A model generated the notes under the pieces. It ran no database searches, was not told where the DNA came from, and was given only the letters and a program-made list of their open reading frames with translations. Both the position numbers and the translations under genes were made by a program. Below, in pieces: positions 34,866 to 43,115 of a stretch of DNA of 64,000 bases (positions within the stretch are counted from its first letter, which is position 1; every line of letters starts with the position of its first letter). This stretch comes from Bacillota bacterium (GTDB lineage Bacteria; Bacillota; Clostridia; Peptostreptococcales; Anaerovoracaceae), in NCBI GenBank assembly GCA_030530285.1, contig JAUMVD010000003.1:1-64000 (forward strand). Reading direction: 5' to 3'.

Positions 34866-35377
34866 AGATTTTATTATTATCAGGAAGCCCGAGAAAAAAC
34901 GGTAATTCTTCAGCAATGGCCGATGCATTCACTGCCGGCGCTGAGAGCGCAGGTCATGAGGTAGTCAGATTCGAAGTCGGCAGAATGGATATCAAAGGCT
35001 GCATGGGCTGCGAATACTGCCACGTTCAGGGCGAGGGCCAGTGCATCCAGCAGGATGATATGCAGGAAATCTATCCGCATCTCAATGACTGCGACATGAT
35101 CGTCTTCGCTTCAGCTGTATATTACTGGACACTCACGGCGCAGATGCAGGCCGCCCTGCATAGGTTCTACGCTGTCGGCAAGCCGGCAAAGGCAACCAAG
35201 TTCGCAATGCTGCTCAGCTCAGGTTCCCCTGGAGTTTATGACGCTATCGACAGCCAGATGAAGTCAGCATTTGATTTCATGGGCATTGAGACTGTTGGCG
35301 TGATCAAGGCCAACGGCGAAGAGAACAAAAGCCCTGCTAAACTCGAGGAGTGCAGAGCTCTTGGCGCAAGTCTGTAA
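34862..35377 (+). CDS. Flavodoxin-fold NAD(P)H-dependent FMN reductase-like protein
   Basis: A 171-residue FMN-binding oxidoreductase of the iron-sulfur flavoprotein / NADPH-dependent FMN reductase group. The N-terminal LLLSGSPRKNGNSSAMADAF (about residues 4-23) is the FMN phosphate-binding loop, MDIKGCMGCEYCHVQGEGQC (about 42-61) has the cysteine cluster seen in such flavoproteins, and SAVYYWTLTAQMQAALHR (about 83-100) is the second flavin region. The four closely spaced Cys could bind an iron-sulfur cluster. The start overlaps the eutH stop by four bases, so the two are expressed together, though a functional link to ethanolamine is not evident. Confidence 0.8.
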   Translation: MKILLLSGSPRKNGNSSAMADAFTAGAESAGHEVVRFEVGRMDIKGCMGCEYCHVQGEGQCIQQDDMQEIYPHLNDCDMIVFASAVYYWTLTAQMQAALHRFYAVGKPAKATKFAMLLSSGSPGVYDAIDSQMKSAFDFMGIETVGVIKANGEENKSPAKLEECRALGASL

Positions 35378-35385
35378 TAAAAGGT

Positions 35386-36078
35386 TCATTCATGCCGGAT
35401 CTTAATGAGCAGCAGCAGACCATCGCCTGCAGTAACGCAGGCACGCCTTCCCGGCAGCACTTCGTTGCTGGTGGCGTACTGCTCGTCCTGCCTGATCTCG
35501 GCATCCGTCACCTCATATTTAGCACCGGTGATGGTGATGCCGCGTGACGGTCCGAACATACTGAACAGAGAGAAATACTTGAAGGAGTCTTCGATATACG
35601 AAGGCTCCTTTCCTATAATTTCCATTTCCGAATAATCGTCTACAAGACTGGCACTGCAGCCTGCGTTGTACAGCTTCAACAGCAGCGAAACATTGACCAG
35701 CGTATGGTCCATGCGCTTGCCCACGGCGCCGATGATGAGGAAATCCCTGAATCCGCGGCGAAGGGCTTCCGAAGCTGCAAAGGCAGTATCTGTCTCATCC
35801 TTTTCGCAGGGCAGGACAATCGTCTCGATTTCTGCAACGTCAAAATCAGAGTCGCTGGAATCGAGTGGATTCTCATAGGAATCAAAATCCCCCACAATAA
35901 GATCAGGGGCAACATGAAATAGCGGATCCTGACCGATATGAAGATGATCGAGGTGCTTTAGCCCGCAGTCGCAGAAGATGTAGAAATCATCTTCCCGCAG
36001 ATACTTGCATATTCCTTCGTAATTATCTATAGGGGCGCCGCCTACAATAACGCAGCGTCTGCCGGTCGTTGAGTTCAT
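35386..36078 (-). CDS. thiN: Thiamine diphosphokinase
   Basis: ThiN transfers pyrophosphate from ATP to thiamine, giving the cofactor thiamine diphosphate. The 230-residue protein has DLIVGDFDS (about residues 59-67) with the catalytic Asp residues, KDETDTAFAASEAL (about 93-106), and GAVGKRMDHTLVNVSLL (about 117-133), all standard for the family. The start overlaps the gpmI stop by four bases on the minus strand, so it should be co-transcribed with a glycolytic gene. It converges with the flavoprotein gene, leaving only 8 bases between them and no visible terminator. Confidence 0.92.
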   Translation of the reverse strand: MNSTTGRRCVIVGGAPIDNYEGICKYLREDDFYIFCDCGLKHLDHLHIGQDPLFHVAPDLIVGDFDSYENPLDSSDSDFDVAEIETIVLPCEKDETDTAFAASEALRRGFRDFLIIGAVGKRMDHTLVNVSLLLKLYNAGCSASLVDDYSEMEIIGKEPSYIEDSFKYFSLFSMFGPSRGITITGAKYEVTDAEIRQDEQYATSNEVLPGRRACVTAGDGLLLLIKIRHE

Positions 36079-37604
36079 ACCAGCGGCCTCCCGGTCATCT
36101 CTTCAGGGATATCCAGACCCATCAGTGTCAGAAGGGTAGGAGCGATATCGCAAAGTCTGCCGCCGTCTTTCAGAGGCAGGGCACCGTCAGATATATTGAC
36201 CAGCGGCACGTCATTCAGCGAGTGTGCCGTCATGACATTACCATTTTCATCGATCATCTCATCAGCGTTGCCGTGGTCCGCAGTCAGCAGGATCTGCCCG
36301 CCTTTGGCCAGCACCGCCTTCACGATTTGAGGAACGCACTTATCGAGAGTCTCGATCGCCTTGACGGCCGCTTCCATAACACCTGTATGGCCGACCATGT
36401 CGGCGTTGGCGAAATTGAGTATGATAACATCGTACTTGTCTGATGAAATAGCTTCCAGCACCTTCTCAGTCACTTCCGGCGCGCTCATCTCAGGCTGCAT
36501 GTCGTAGGTGGCGACCGAAGGAGAAGGAACCAGTATTCTGTCTTCGCCTTCCTCCGGCTCCTCTACGCCGCCGTTAAAGAAGAACGTCACGTGGGCGTAC
36601 TTTTCGGTTTCAGCGATTCTGAGCTGCTTCATACCCAAACCGCTCAGATAAACGCCCAGCGTATTTGCCGGCGTTTCAGGCGGGTAAGCCAGCGTAACGT
36701 TTGGCATCTCCGCGTCGTACTGAGTCATGCAGATATAGCAGATGTCTTCGACCTTTTTCTTTCGCTCAAAGGCATTTGCGTCGAAATCAGGATCCACGAA
36801 AGCTCTTGTGATTTCTCTGGCTCTGTCGGGTCTGAAGTTGAACATGATCATGGCGTCGCCGTTTTCCACAGGATAAGCTCCGTCAACAACCGTCGGCAGC
36901 ACGAATTCATCATTCTCATCTCTTTCGTACGCCATCTCGATCGCTTTCTGTCCTGTAGGCGCGTGATAGCCTTCGCCGATGGTCATGGCGTCATAAGCCT
37001 TCTCAAGGCGCTCCCAGCGCTTGTCTCTGTCCATGGCATAATACCTGCCGCTGACGACGCCCACACGTCCCAGCCCGATGGAGGACATGTGTTCTGTCAA
37101 CTGATCCATGTATGTTGCCGCGCATCTCGGCGGCACATCACGGCCGTCCAGGAAGCAGTGCACGCAGACCTTCTCGACATCGTTTCTCTTCGCCAGATCG
37201 AGAAGCGCCAGCAGGTGCGTGATGTGACTGTGCACGCCGCCGTCTGAGAGCAGTCCCAGAAGGTGCAGCGTTGAGCCGTTCTTCTTCACGTGGGCGATGG
37301 CCTTGGCAAAAGCCTTATTCTCAAAGAAATCGCCATCTTCTATGGCCTTTGTGATCATGGTCAGATCCTGATATACGATGCGGCCGGCACCGATGTTAAG
37401 GTGTCCGACTTCGGAGTTTCCCATCTGGCCTTCGGGAAGCCCCACGTCCAGCCCGCAGGCCTTGAGAGAAGTGCGGGGATATGTCTCGAAGATCTCGTCC
37501 AGGTGCGGCTTATCCGCAGCGGCGATCGCATTGCCTTCGGTCCTTGGATTGAGACCGAAGCCGTCTAATATCATCAGCATGGTTGGTCGTTTGAATTCTT
37601 TCAT
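36075..37604 (-). CDS. gpmI: 2,3-bisphosphoglycerate-independent phosphoglycerate mutase
   Basis: GpmI interconverts 3- and 2-phosphoglycerate in glycolysis and gluconeogenesis, using two Mn ions and a phosphoserine intermediate. The 509-residue protein has the metal Asp in MLILDGFGLN (about residues 10-19), the catalytic Ser in QMGNSEVGHLNIGAG (about 60-74), and the C-terminal metal site with NFANADMVGHTG (about 401-412) and LTADHGNADEM (about 443-453). On the minus strand an AGGAGA site precedes the ATG and an extended -10 (TATGATATAAT) lies at 37631-37641. It is usually near gap-pgk-tpi; here it stands alone with thiN. Confidence 0.96.
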   Translation of the reverse strand: MKEFKRPTMLMILDGFGLNPRTEGNAIAAADKPHLDEIFETYPRTSLKACGLDVGLPEGQMGNSEVGHLNIGAGRIVYQDLTMITKAIEDGDFFENKAFAKAIAHVKKNGSTLHLLGLLSDGGVHSHITHLLALLDLAKRNDVEKVCVHCFLDGRDVPPRCAATYMDQLTEHMSSIGLGRVGVVSGRYYAMDRDKRWERLEKAYDAMTIGEGYHAPTGQKAIEMAYERDENDEFVLPTVVDGAYPVENGDAMIMFNFRPDRAREITRAFVDPDFDANAFERKKKVEDICYICMTQYDAEMPNVTLAYPPETPANTLGVYLSGLGMKQLRIAETEKYAHVTFFFNGGVEEPEEGEDRILVPSPSVATYDMQPEMSAPEVTEKVLEAISSDKYDVIILNFANADMVGHTGVMEAAVKAIETLDKCVPQIVKAVLAKGGQILLTADHGNADEMIDENGNVMTAHSLNDVPLVNISDGALPLKDGGRLCDIAPTLLTLMGLDIPEEMTGRPLV

Positions 37605-37940
37605 GGCAGTTCTCCTGATTTTTTTTATTCATTATATCATATTTTATCTTCAAACGCGGCTAAGAATCGATCAACCCTTGATTTAGGACAGGACTTAGCC
37701 GCGGGCAAGAGGAGGATATGCCATGCAATGGTGTCCAATGGAGCAGAATCGCGGCTATATGGATCGAATAAAGACGCATGCAAAGCACATTAGCCGCGCA
37801 AAATATGATGGTGATGAAAAAAGCGCGGCTAAGTCGCGCAACTTTCAATGGGTACAGCCAAGCTTAGCCGCAGATGGCAAAAAAAGAGATTTCGAGCTAT
37901 ACGTGAAGATGTTACAATAAATGAAAAGGAGAGAAGCAAC
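37605..37940. other. Divergent intergenic region between gpmI and addA
   Basis: About 335 bases hold the gpmI promoter (minus strand), the three-hairpin repeat, and probably the addA promoter: TTCGAG (37891-37896) and TACAAT (37913-37918), 16 bases apart, is the best candidate but its -35 is weak. A 65-codon open frame starts at 37723 behind AAGAGGAGG, but it runs through the repeats and I do not accept it as a gene without further evidence. Confidence 0.6.
37655..37871 (+). repeat. Three consecutive inverted repeats of GCGGCTA with equal span
   Basis: CGCGGCTAAG (37655-37664) faces CTTAGCCGCG (37694-37703). CGCGGCTA (37750-37757) faces TAGCCGCG (37791-37798). CGCGGCTAAG (37824-37833) faces CTTAGCCGC (37863-37871). 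The outer spans are 49, 49 and 48 bases, and the loop sequences are unrelated. The arms would form three similar hairpins in RNA, or six binding sites in alternating orientation on DNA. Confidence 0.85.
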
Positions 37941-40900
37941 ATGCCACAGTGGACAGAAGCGCAAAAGCAAACGATAGATGTTAGAAATAAAAATATATTG
38001 GTTTCGGCAGCGGCGGGATCAGGTAAGACCGCCGTTTTAGTCGAGCGTATCAAGACCCTGGTCATCGATGAGCAGGCGAACATAGACAGCTTTCTCATCA
38101 CCACATTCACCAAGGCCGCTTCAGAAGAAATGAAGCAAAGGCTCGAAACCGCCATCAGAGAAGAACTCGCCTCAGGCGTAAGCGGCGAAGCCCGGGTGTA
38201 TCTGCTGCGGCAGCTGCAAATACTCCCGTCTGCCGCGATAGGCACATTCCATTCCTTCGCGCTGGATCTGATCAGGCAGTACTTCTATCTGACAGATCTG
38301 GAGCCGGGATTTGGCATTCTGGATGAAGTACAGCAGGTCATCATGAAACGGGATGCCATCGACAGAGTGTTCGAGAACAGATACGAATCAGAGGATGAGA
38401 AGTTCCTCGATTTCCTCAGAAAACACAGCAGCGACCGAAGCGACAACGCGCTGAAAGAAAACATCATTAAGATGTATAACAGCCTCAGGAGCATTCCGCA
38501 CTATATGCAGTGGGCGGAGGAGAAGACCAGGCTGATGAACGGGGAGAAACCGTCAGAAGCCATGGGACTGACGGAACTGATCAGGACGGAGACGATGTAC
38601 GCTCTGACGAAAGCGCTGGAATATTTCGACAAGGCCGCGCGGATACTGGACACCGTGCATACCCATGAGATCTGCGGCAAAGCCAGAGAAGACGTCCAGA
38701 GGATAGAGCTGGCGATCCGCAATGCCGATGATTTCGATAAGACAAAAGAATTCTTTGACGGAAAATTCAATTCCATGCGGGCCAAAAAAGCCGAAAAGAC
38801 AGCCTATGAAGAGGTGAAGGAAAGAGTCAGCGCACTGAGAGATGAAGGAAAAAAACTGCTGGATAGTGTCGCCGGCAAATATTATCAGCGATCCATGGAG
38901 GATTATGACGCCGACATCAGGGCGGTCTATCCGGACACCCAATTCATGGTGGGACTCATCAGGGAATTTGAAGCGGTTTACCAGCAGGCCAAGGCCGAAG
39001 AAAACGTGATCGATATGGATGACGTCATGCATCGGGCCATAGAAGTGCTGGAAGACGAAAAAGCCGCTTCCGAGCAGAGAGCGCGCTTCCGATACATATT
39101 CGTGGATGAATATCAGGACAGCAACATGCTTCAGGAGACCATCGTCCGCAGAATCGCGCGGGCCGATAACCTGTTTATGGTGGGCGATGTGAAGCAGAGT
39201 ATCTATAAATTCAGACTGGCGGAACCCGAACTGTTCATCAGCAAGGCCAAAGCATACAGCGATGAGAAGGATCAAAACAGCATCGTCATCGACCTGAACA
39301 GCAACTTCCGCAGCAAAAAAAGCGTTACCGAAACGGTGAACGCGGTATTCCGAGAAGTCATGGCGGGATACGATGATAAGGCGGAGCTTCACTGCATGAT
39401 GCCGGATGAATATCCGGGGCACAACACGACGATGCACATCATCGACAGGCATGATTTCGGTGATGACGCTCCCGAAAGGGGCGAGGCGGAAGCGGAGGTC
39501 GTGGCTTCGATCATAAGAGACGCTTTGGGAAGCGAGATATACGATTTCAAGAAAGATACGACGAGAACTGTGGATTACAGGGATATCGTCGTGTTAGCGC
39601 GCGCCGGCAGCACTGTGGCGGAGATCGAACGCTATCTCAATAACGAGGGAATCCCTGCCTATGGCGATACGGGAGAAGGATACTTCGAGACAGTGGAGAT
39701 CCAGGTGTTCCTGAATCTGATGCGGGTCATTGACAATATGAGACAGGATGTACCGCTGATATCGGTGATGCGATCGGTAATATTCGGTTTTGGTGTGAAA
39801 GAAATGGCTAAAATCAGGATCAATCAGCGTGCCGGGAGCTTTTGCAGCGCCGTGCGCGCGTATATGAAGAGCGGTCCTGACAGAGAGTTGAGAGAGAAGC
39901 TTCAGACGATGGATGAGCGGATCAGCCGCTGGAAAGAAATCGCCAGAACCGTGCCGCTGGAAGAACTGGTGAGAATGCTGCTTTACGATACGGGATATTA
40001 TGATTACTGCAGCGGACTTCCGGTGGGCAGACAGAGGATCTCCAATCTGCAGCTGATCGTCGAGAAAGCGGTGCGTTTCGAGCAGAGCAGCCATGAGGGT
40101 CTGAATGGATTCCTCAGGTACGTGGAGGCCATGGCAAACAGCAACACTTCGGAAGCCGAGGCCAAGACCATCAGTGAGAATGAGAATGTCGTGCGCGTCA
40201 TGACGGTCCATAAGAGCAAAGGCCTGGAGTTTCCTGTGGTCATTTTCACGGGAGCCGGTAAAAAGGTCAGCGGCGGCGGCAAAAATAACGCGCCTTTGCA
40301 TAAGGATTTCGGCATCGGACTGCCATTGATCAACAGGACGGAACACTGGAAGAAAAAGACGCTGCTGCAGAACGCCATCTCTGCCAGACAGTCCGAGGAG
40401 AATCTGGATGAAGCCATCCGGATCCTTTATGTTGCTCTGACCAGAGCCAAGGACCGGCTGGATATCGTGGGCAGCGTAGAGAATACCGACAAGCTCAGCG
40501 ATGTGGCAGGTACCGGTTCATATATCGATATGATGTACGCACCGCTTTTGCAGCAGCCGGAGACGGATATACGGATCTATGACAAACTGGTGGAAGCCGA
40601 AGAAACGGAATCCGCCCACAGAGGCAAAGCCCGGGAACTGCTGAAACTTTTGGATGAAGACGTGACGGCGGGAGAAGAAGTCGACGCTGAGATCGATAGA
40701 AGGTTGAGTTTCGTATATCCTCACGTTTCAGAAAAACCTGCCAAGCTGAAGTATTCCGTCACGGAGCTGAACAGAGCCCTAAGGGGAGAAGATCATACTG
40801 AGGTCCCGATTCCGATTGCCAGTTTCGAGCCGGACCAGACCCGCCACCGCCTGAGCGCGGCGGAAGTGGGCACGGTGATGCATCTGGTGATGGAGCACAT

Positions 40901-41357
40901 CGACTTCATGAAGGCGGCAGAGCTGGGTGAAGCTCACGTCAACGAAACGGCGGACAGACTCCTGGCAGACGGCGCCATAACCGAAGAGGAGAGAAATGTT
41001 ATCCATTCCGATAAGATCGCGGGATTCTTTGATGATGCGGTGGGCAGGAGAGCGGCTGAAGCTTTTGCGCGGGGAGAACTCTATAGAGAAAAGGAATTCA
41101 TACTCGATCAACAGATCAACGGCGAGGCGGCGGTAGTCCAGGGAATCATCGACTGCTATTTCCGCGAGGGAGAGGATCTGGTTCTGATCGACTACAAGAA
41201 CAGCTATATGGGAGCGGGCCGGACCGTAGAGGATGTCAGGGATACTTACCGCGGTCAGATCGATATCTATCGCCAGGCGCTGCAAGGGGCGACAGGCAGG
41301 AATGTCAGGGAGTCCTATCTGTTTTTGTTTGATCTGGGGAAGTTCATAACCATGTAA
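37941..41357 (+). CDS. addA: ATP-dependent helicase/nuclease subunit A
   Basis: AddA is the motor and nuclease subunit of AddAB, which resects double-strand breaks and loads RecA. The 1138-residue protein has Walker A AAAGSGKTAVL (about residues 19-29), FITTFTKAASEEMKQRLE (about 53-70), the DEAD-box-like VDEYQDSNMLQ (about 389-399), TVHKSKGLEFPVVIF (about 755-769), VALTRAKDRLD (about 832-842) and the C-terminal nuclease motif GIIDCYFREGEDLVLIDYK (about 1070-1088). It is a little shorter than common AddA (1200-1250). I chose the ATG 37941 because AAAGGAGAG precedes it; the frame is open for 31 more codons upstream. addB normally sits directly upstream, but here that place holds only repeats. 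Confidence 0.93.
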   Translation: MPQWTEAQKQTIDVRNKNILVSAAAGSGKTAVLVERIKTLVIDEQANIDSFLITTFTKAASEEMKQRLETAIREELASGVSGEARVYLLRQLQILPSAAIGTFHSFALDLIRQYFYLTDLEPGFGILDEVQQVIMKRDAIDRVFENRYESEDEKFLDFLRKHSSDRSDNALKENIIKMYNSLRSIPHYMQWAEEKTRLMNGEKPSEAMGLTELIRTETMYALTKALEYFDKAARILDTVHTHEICGKAREDVQRIELAIRNADDFDKTKEFFDGKFNSMRAKKAEKTAYEEVKERVSALRDEGKKLLDSVAGKYYQRSMEDYDADIRAVYPDTQFMVGLIREFEAVYQQAKAEENVIDMDDVMHRAIEVLEDEKAASEQRARFRYIFVDEYQDSNMLQETIVRRIARADNLFMVGDVKQSIYKFRLAEPELFISKAKAYSDEKDQNSIVIDLNSNFRSKKSVTETVNAVFREVMAGYDDKAELHCMMPDEYPGHNTTMHIIDRHDFGDDAPERGEAEAEVVASIIRDALGSEIYDFKKDTTRTVDYRDIVVLARAGSTVAEIERYLNNEGIPAYGDTGEGYFETVEIQVFLNLMRVIDNMRQDVPLISVMRSVIFGFGVKEMAKIRINQRAGSFCSAVRAYMKSGPDRELREKLQTMDERISRWKEIARTVPLEELVRMLLYDTGYYDYCSGLPVGRQRISNLQLIVEKAVRFEQSSHEGLNGFLRYVEAMANSNTSEAEAKTISENENVVRVMTVHKSKGLEFPVVIFTGAGKKVSGGGKNNAPLHKDFGIGLPLINRTEHWKKKTLLQNAISARQSEENLDEAIRILYVALTRAKDRLDIVGSVENTDKLSDVAGTGSYIDMMYAPLLQQPETDIRIYDKLVEAEETESAHRGKARELLKLLDEDVTAGEEVDAEIDRRLSFVYPHVSEKPAKLKYSVTELNRALRGEDHTEVPIPIASFEPDQTRHRLSAAEVGTVMHLVMEHIDFMKAAELGEAHVNETADRLLADGAITEEERNVIHSDKIAGFFDDAVGRRAAEAFARGELYREKEFILDQQINGEAAVVQGIIDCYFREGEDLVLIDYKNSYMGAGRTVEDVRDTYRGQIDIYRQALQGATGRNVRESYLFLFDLGKFITM

Positions 41358-41375
41358 TAATTTTACAATAACCTA

Positions 41376-41404
41376 TTGACACAACTTCCGAAAAATGGTA
41401 CCTT
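41376..41404 (+). promoter_or_regulatory. Promoter of the hrcA-grpE-dnaK-dnaJ operon
   Basis: A perfect TTGACA (41376-41381) is followed after 17 bases by TACCTT (41399-41404), a weak -10. The CIRCE element begins 11 bases further on, over the transcription start, where HrcA binding would block initiation. Confidence 0.7.
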
Positions 41405-41415
41405 ATGTGTAGAGG

Positions 41416-41442
41416 TTAGCACTCGCAGACGAAGAGTGCTAA
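41416..41442 (+). promoter_or_regulatory. CIRCE operator (HrcA binding site)
   Basis: TTAGCACTC (41416-41424), a 9-base spacer, then GAGTGCTAA (41434-41442): both arms match the CIRCE consensus exactly. HrcA, encoded directly downstream, is expected to bind here and repress the heat-shock operon. Confidence 0.97.
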
Positions 41443-41461
41443 CAACAAAAGGAGGGGCCTT

Positions 41462-42505
41462 ATGGATTTAACAGAAAGAAAACTAAAAATCTTGCAGGCC
41501 GTCATCGCTGACTTTGTCAGGACAGCGGAACCGGTGGGATCGAGAACGATCTCTAAGAACTACGAACTAGGCAGTCCGGCGACGATCAGAAATGAGATGT
41601 CGGACCTTGAAGAGCTGGGATATCTGACACATCCTCATACATCATCAGGCCGTGTGCCTTCGGAGAAGGCGTACAGACTGTATGTAAACGAGATGATGAA
41701 GAAGAGAGAGCTCACTCAGGAACAGAAGGACGCGATAGCGAGAAACCTGTACGCGAATGTAACAGAACTTGATAATCTCATCGAGAGAGCGGCTCAGGTC
41801 CTGTCAGAAATCACAAATCTGACAGCTTTTGCTATTTCACCGGGCAAGGAGCAGGATACGCTGAAGTATATCAACCTGCTGCCGGTAGATGCCAGAACGG
41901 TCGTATTGATGCTGGTGGCAGACAGCGGTGAAGTGAGCAATACCGCGGTGCGACTGGATAAGCCTGCCTCAGAGGAAACCCTGAGGATACTGGCCATGAA
42001 CATGACGCACATTTACAGCGGCAAGACCCTGAGCGAAGCCTTGAAGGTGGACATCATCAAGACGTTCAAGGCCGACGCCGAAGCCATGGCAATGTTTGAA
42101 CACAACATCGCCCCGAGCTTCATCAAAACACTGGAGGACATGCTCAATGTCAACCTCTATATGGAGGGACTGACGAATATATTCTCGCTTCCTGAATACA
42201 ACGATATCGAGAAGGCCAAAGGCTTCTTCGAACTGGTCAGCAGGAAGCAGGACATCATGCAAAAGCTCAGCAGCAGAGGTGACGGGGTACTGATCACTAT
42301 AGGCGGCGAGAATGAAGATGAAGAACTTTCGGATTGCAGCGTCATCACAGCCACATACCACGTTGATGGGAAGATGGTCGGCAAGCTGGGTGTTATCGGC
42401 CCGACCAGAATGAAGTATGGCGAAGTTACATCCGTTGTTGAATATCTTACAGATAATCTGAGCAAGGCATTTAGACTGACGGAAGGAGACGAAGATGACA
42501 AGTAA
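41462..42505 (+). CDS. hrcA: Heat-inducible transcription repressor HrcA
   Basis: HrcA represses class I heat-shock genes by binding CIRCE, and its activity depends on GroE. The 347-residue protein has the N-terminal winged-helix domain: RKLKILQAVIADFVRTAEPV (about residues 6-25), then GSRTISKNYELGSPATIRNE (about 26-45). The linker HPHTSSGRVPSEKAYRLYVN follows (about 57-76), then a GAF-like dimerisation region ending with LGVIGPTRMKYGEV (about 310-323). AGGAGG precedes the ATG. It overlaps grpE by 11 bases. The CIRCE box upstream shows autoregulation. Confidence 0.96.
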   Translation: MDLTERKLKILQAVIADFVRTAEPVGSRTISKNYELGSPATIRNEMSDLEELGYLTHPHTSSGRVPSEKAYRLYVNEMMKKRELTQEQKDAIARNLYANVTELDNLIERAAQVLSEITNLTAFAISPGKEQDTLKYINLLPVDARTVVLMLVADSGEVSNTAVRLDKPASEETLRILAMNMTHIYSGKTLSEALKVDIIKTFKADAEAMAMFEHNIAPSFIKTLEDMLNVNLYMEGLTNIFSLPEYNDIEKAKGFFELVSRKQDIMQKLSSRGDGVLITIGGENEDEELSDCSVITATYHVDGKMVGKLGVIGPTRMKYGEVTSVVEYLTDNLSKAFRLTEGDEDDK

Positions 42506-43073
42506 TGCGGAAGATATCAAAAGGGAAGATATCGTGGATGAAGAGGTAAAAGAAAAGGAGGTACAGCAGGAAACGGGAGAAGAGCAGGAGGAAAGCACAG
42601 GTGGAAATCCTGAAGAGAAGCCGGAGGAAAAGCCGGAAGAATCCGAGCAGGAAGACGAAGGCGAGAAGAAATATCTCAGACTCATGGCTGATTTTCAGAA
42701 CTACAAAAAGCGCGTAGAAAAAGAGAAAAAAGATCTCTATTCCTACGCCAACGAAAAGATAATGACGGAGCTTTTGGAAGTCATGGATAACTTCGAGAGA
42801 GCTCTGGAGCAGAACGCGGCCGCAGAGGGAAGCGGAGAAGGATTCGCCACGGGCATGGAAATGATCTTCAAGCAGCTGGTGAATGTGCTGGAGAAGGAAG
42901 GCCTGAAGGAAATCGAAGCCCTGGGTGAGGAATTCGATCCGAACTTCCACAACGCGGTCATGACAGAGGAAACTGAAGAATATGAAAGCGGCAAGGTTTC
43001 CGGTGTGATGCAAAAAGGCTATACGCTCAATGGCAAGGTCATAAGGCCGTCCATGGTAAAAGTCGTTAGCTAA
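42495..43073 (+). CDS. grpE: Nucleotide exchange factor GrpE
   Basis: GrpE releases ADP from DnaK and acts as a thermosensor. The 192-residue protein starts with about 55 very acidic, Glu-rich residues (disordered), then the long dimerisation coiled coil with LRLMADFQNYKKRVEKEKKD (about 56-75), and a C-terminal beta domain with the signature GKVSGVMQKGYTLNGKVIRP (about 165-184). GGAAGGAG precedes the ATG. It lies in the standard hrcA-grpE-dnaK-dnaJ order. Confidence 0.95.
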   Translation: MTSNAEDIKREDIVDEEVKEKEVQQETGEEQEESTGGNPEEKPEEKPEESEQEDEGEKKYLRLMADFQNYKKRVEKEKKDLYSYANEKIMTELLEVMDNFERALEQNAAAEGSGEGFATGMEMIFKQLVNVLEKEGLKEIEALGEEFDPNFHNAVMTEETEEYESGKVSGVMQKGYTLNGKVIRPSMVKVVS

Positions 43074-43115
43074 AACAGGAAGCTGCTTTCACTAAAATAC
43101 AAGGAGGAATAAACA

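Noticed and set aside
35350-35922. Plus-strand open frames over the thiN gene
   Set aside because: The minus strand encodes a full thiamine diphosphokinase with all motifs, so the opposite frames are shadows.
37723-37920. A 65-codon open frame behind AAGAGGAGG
   Set aside because: The ribosome binding site is good, but the frame crosses the three-hairpin repeats and the product resembles nothing that I know. It needs ribosome profiling or conservation before it can be called a gene.
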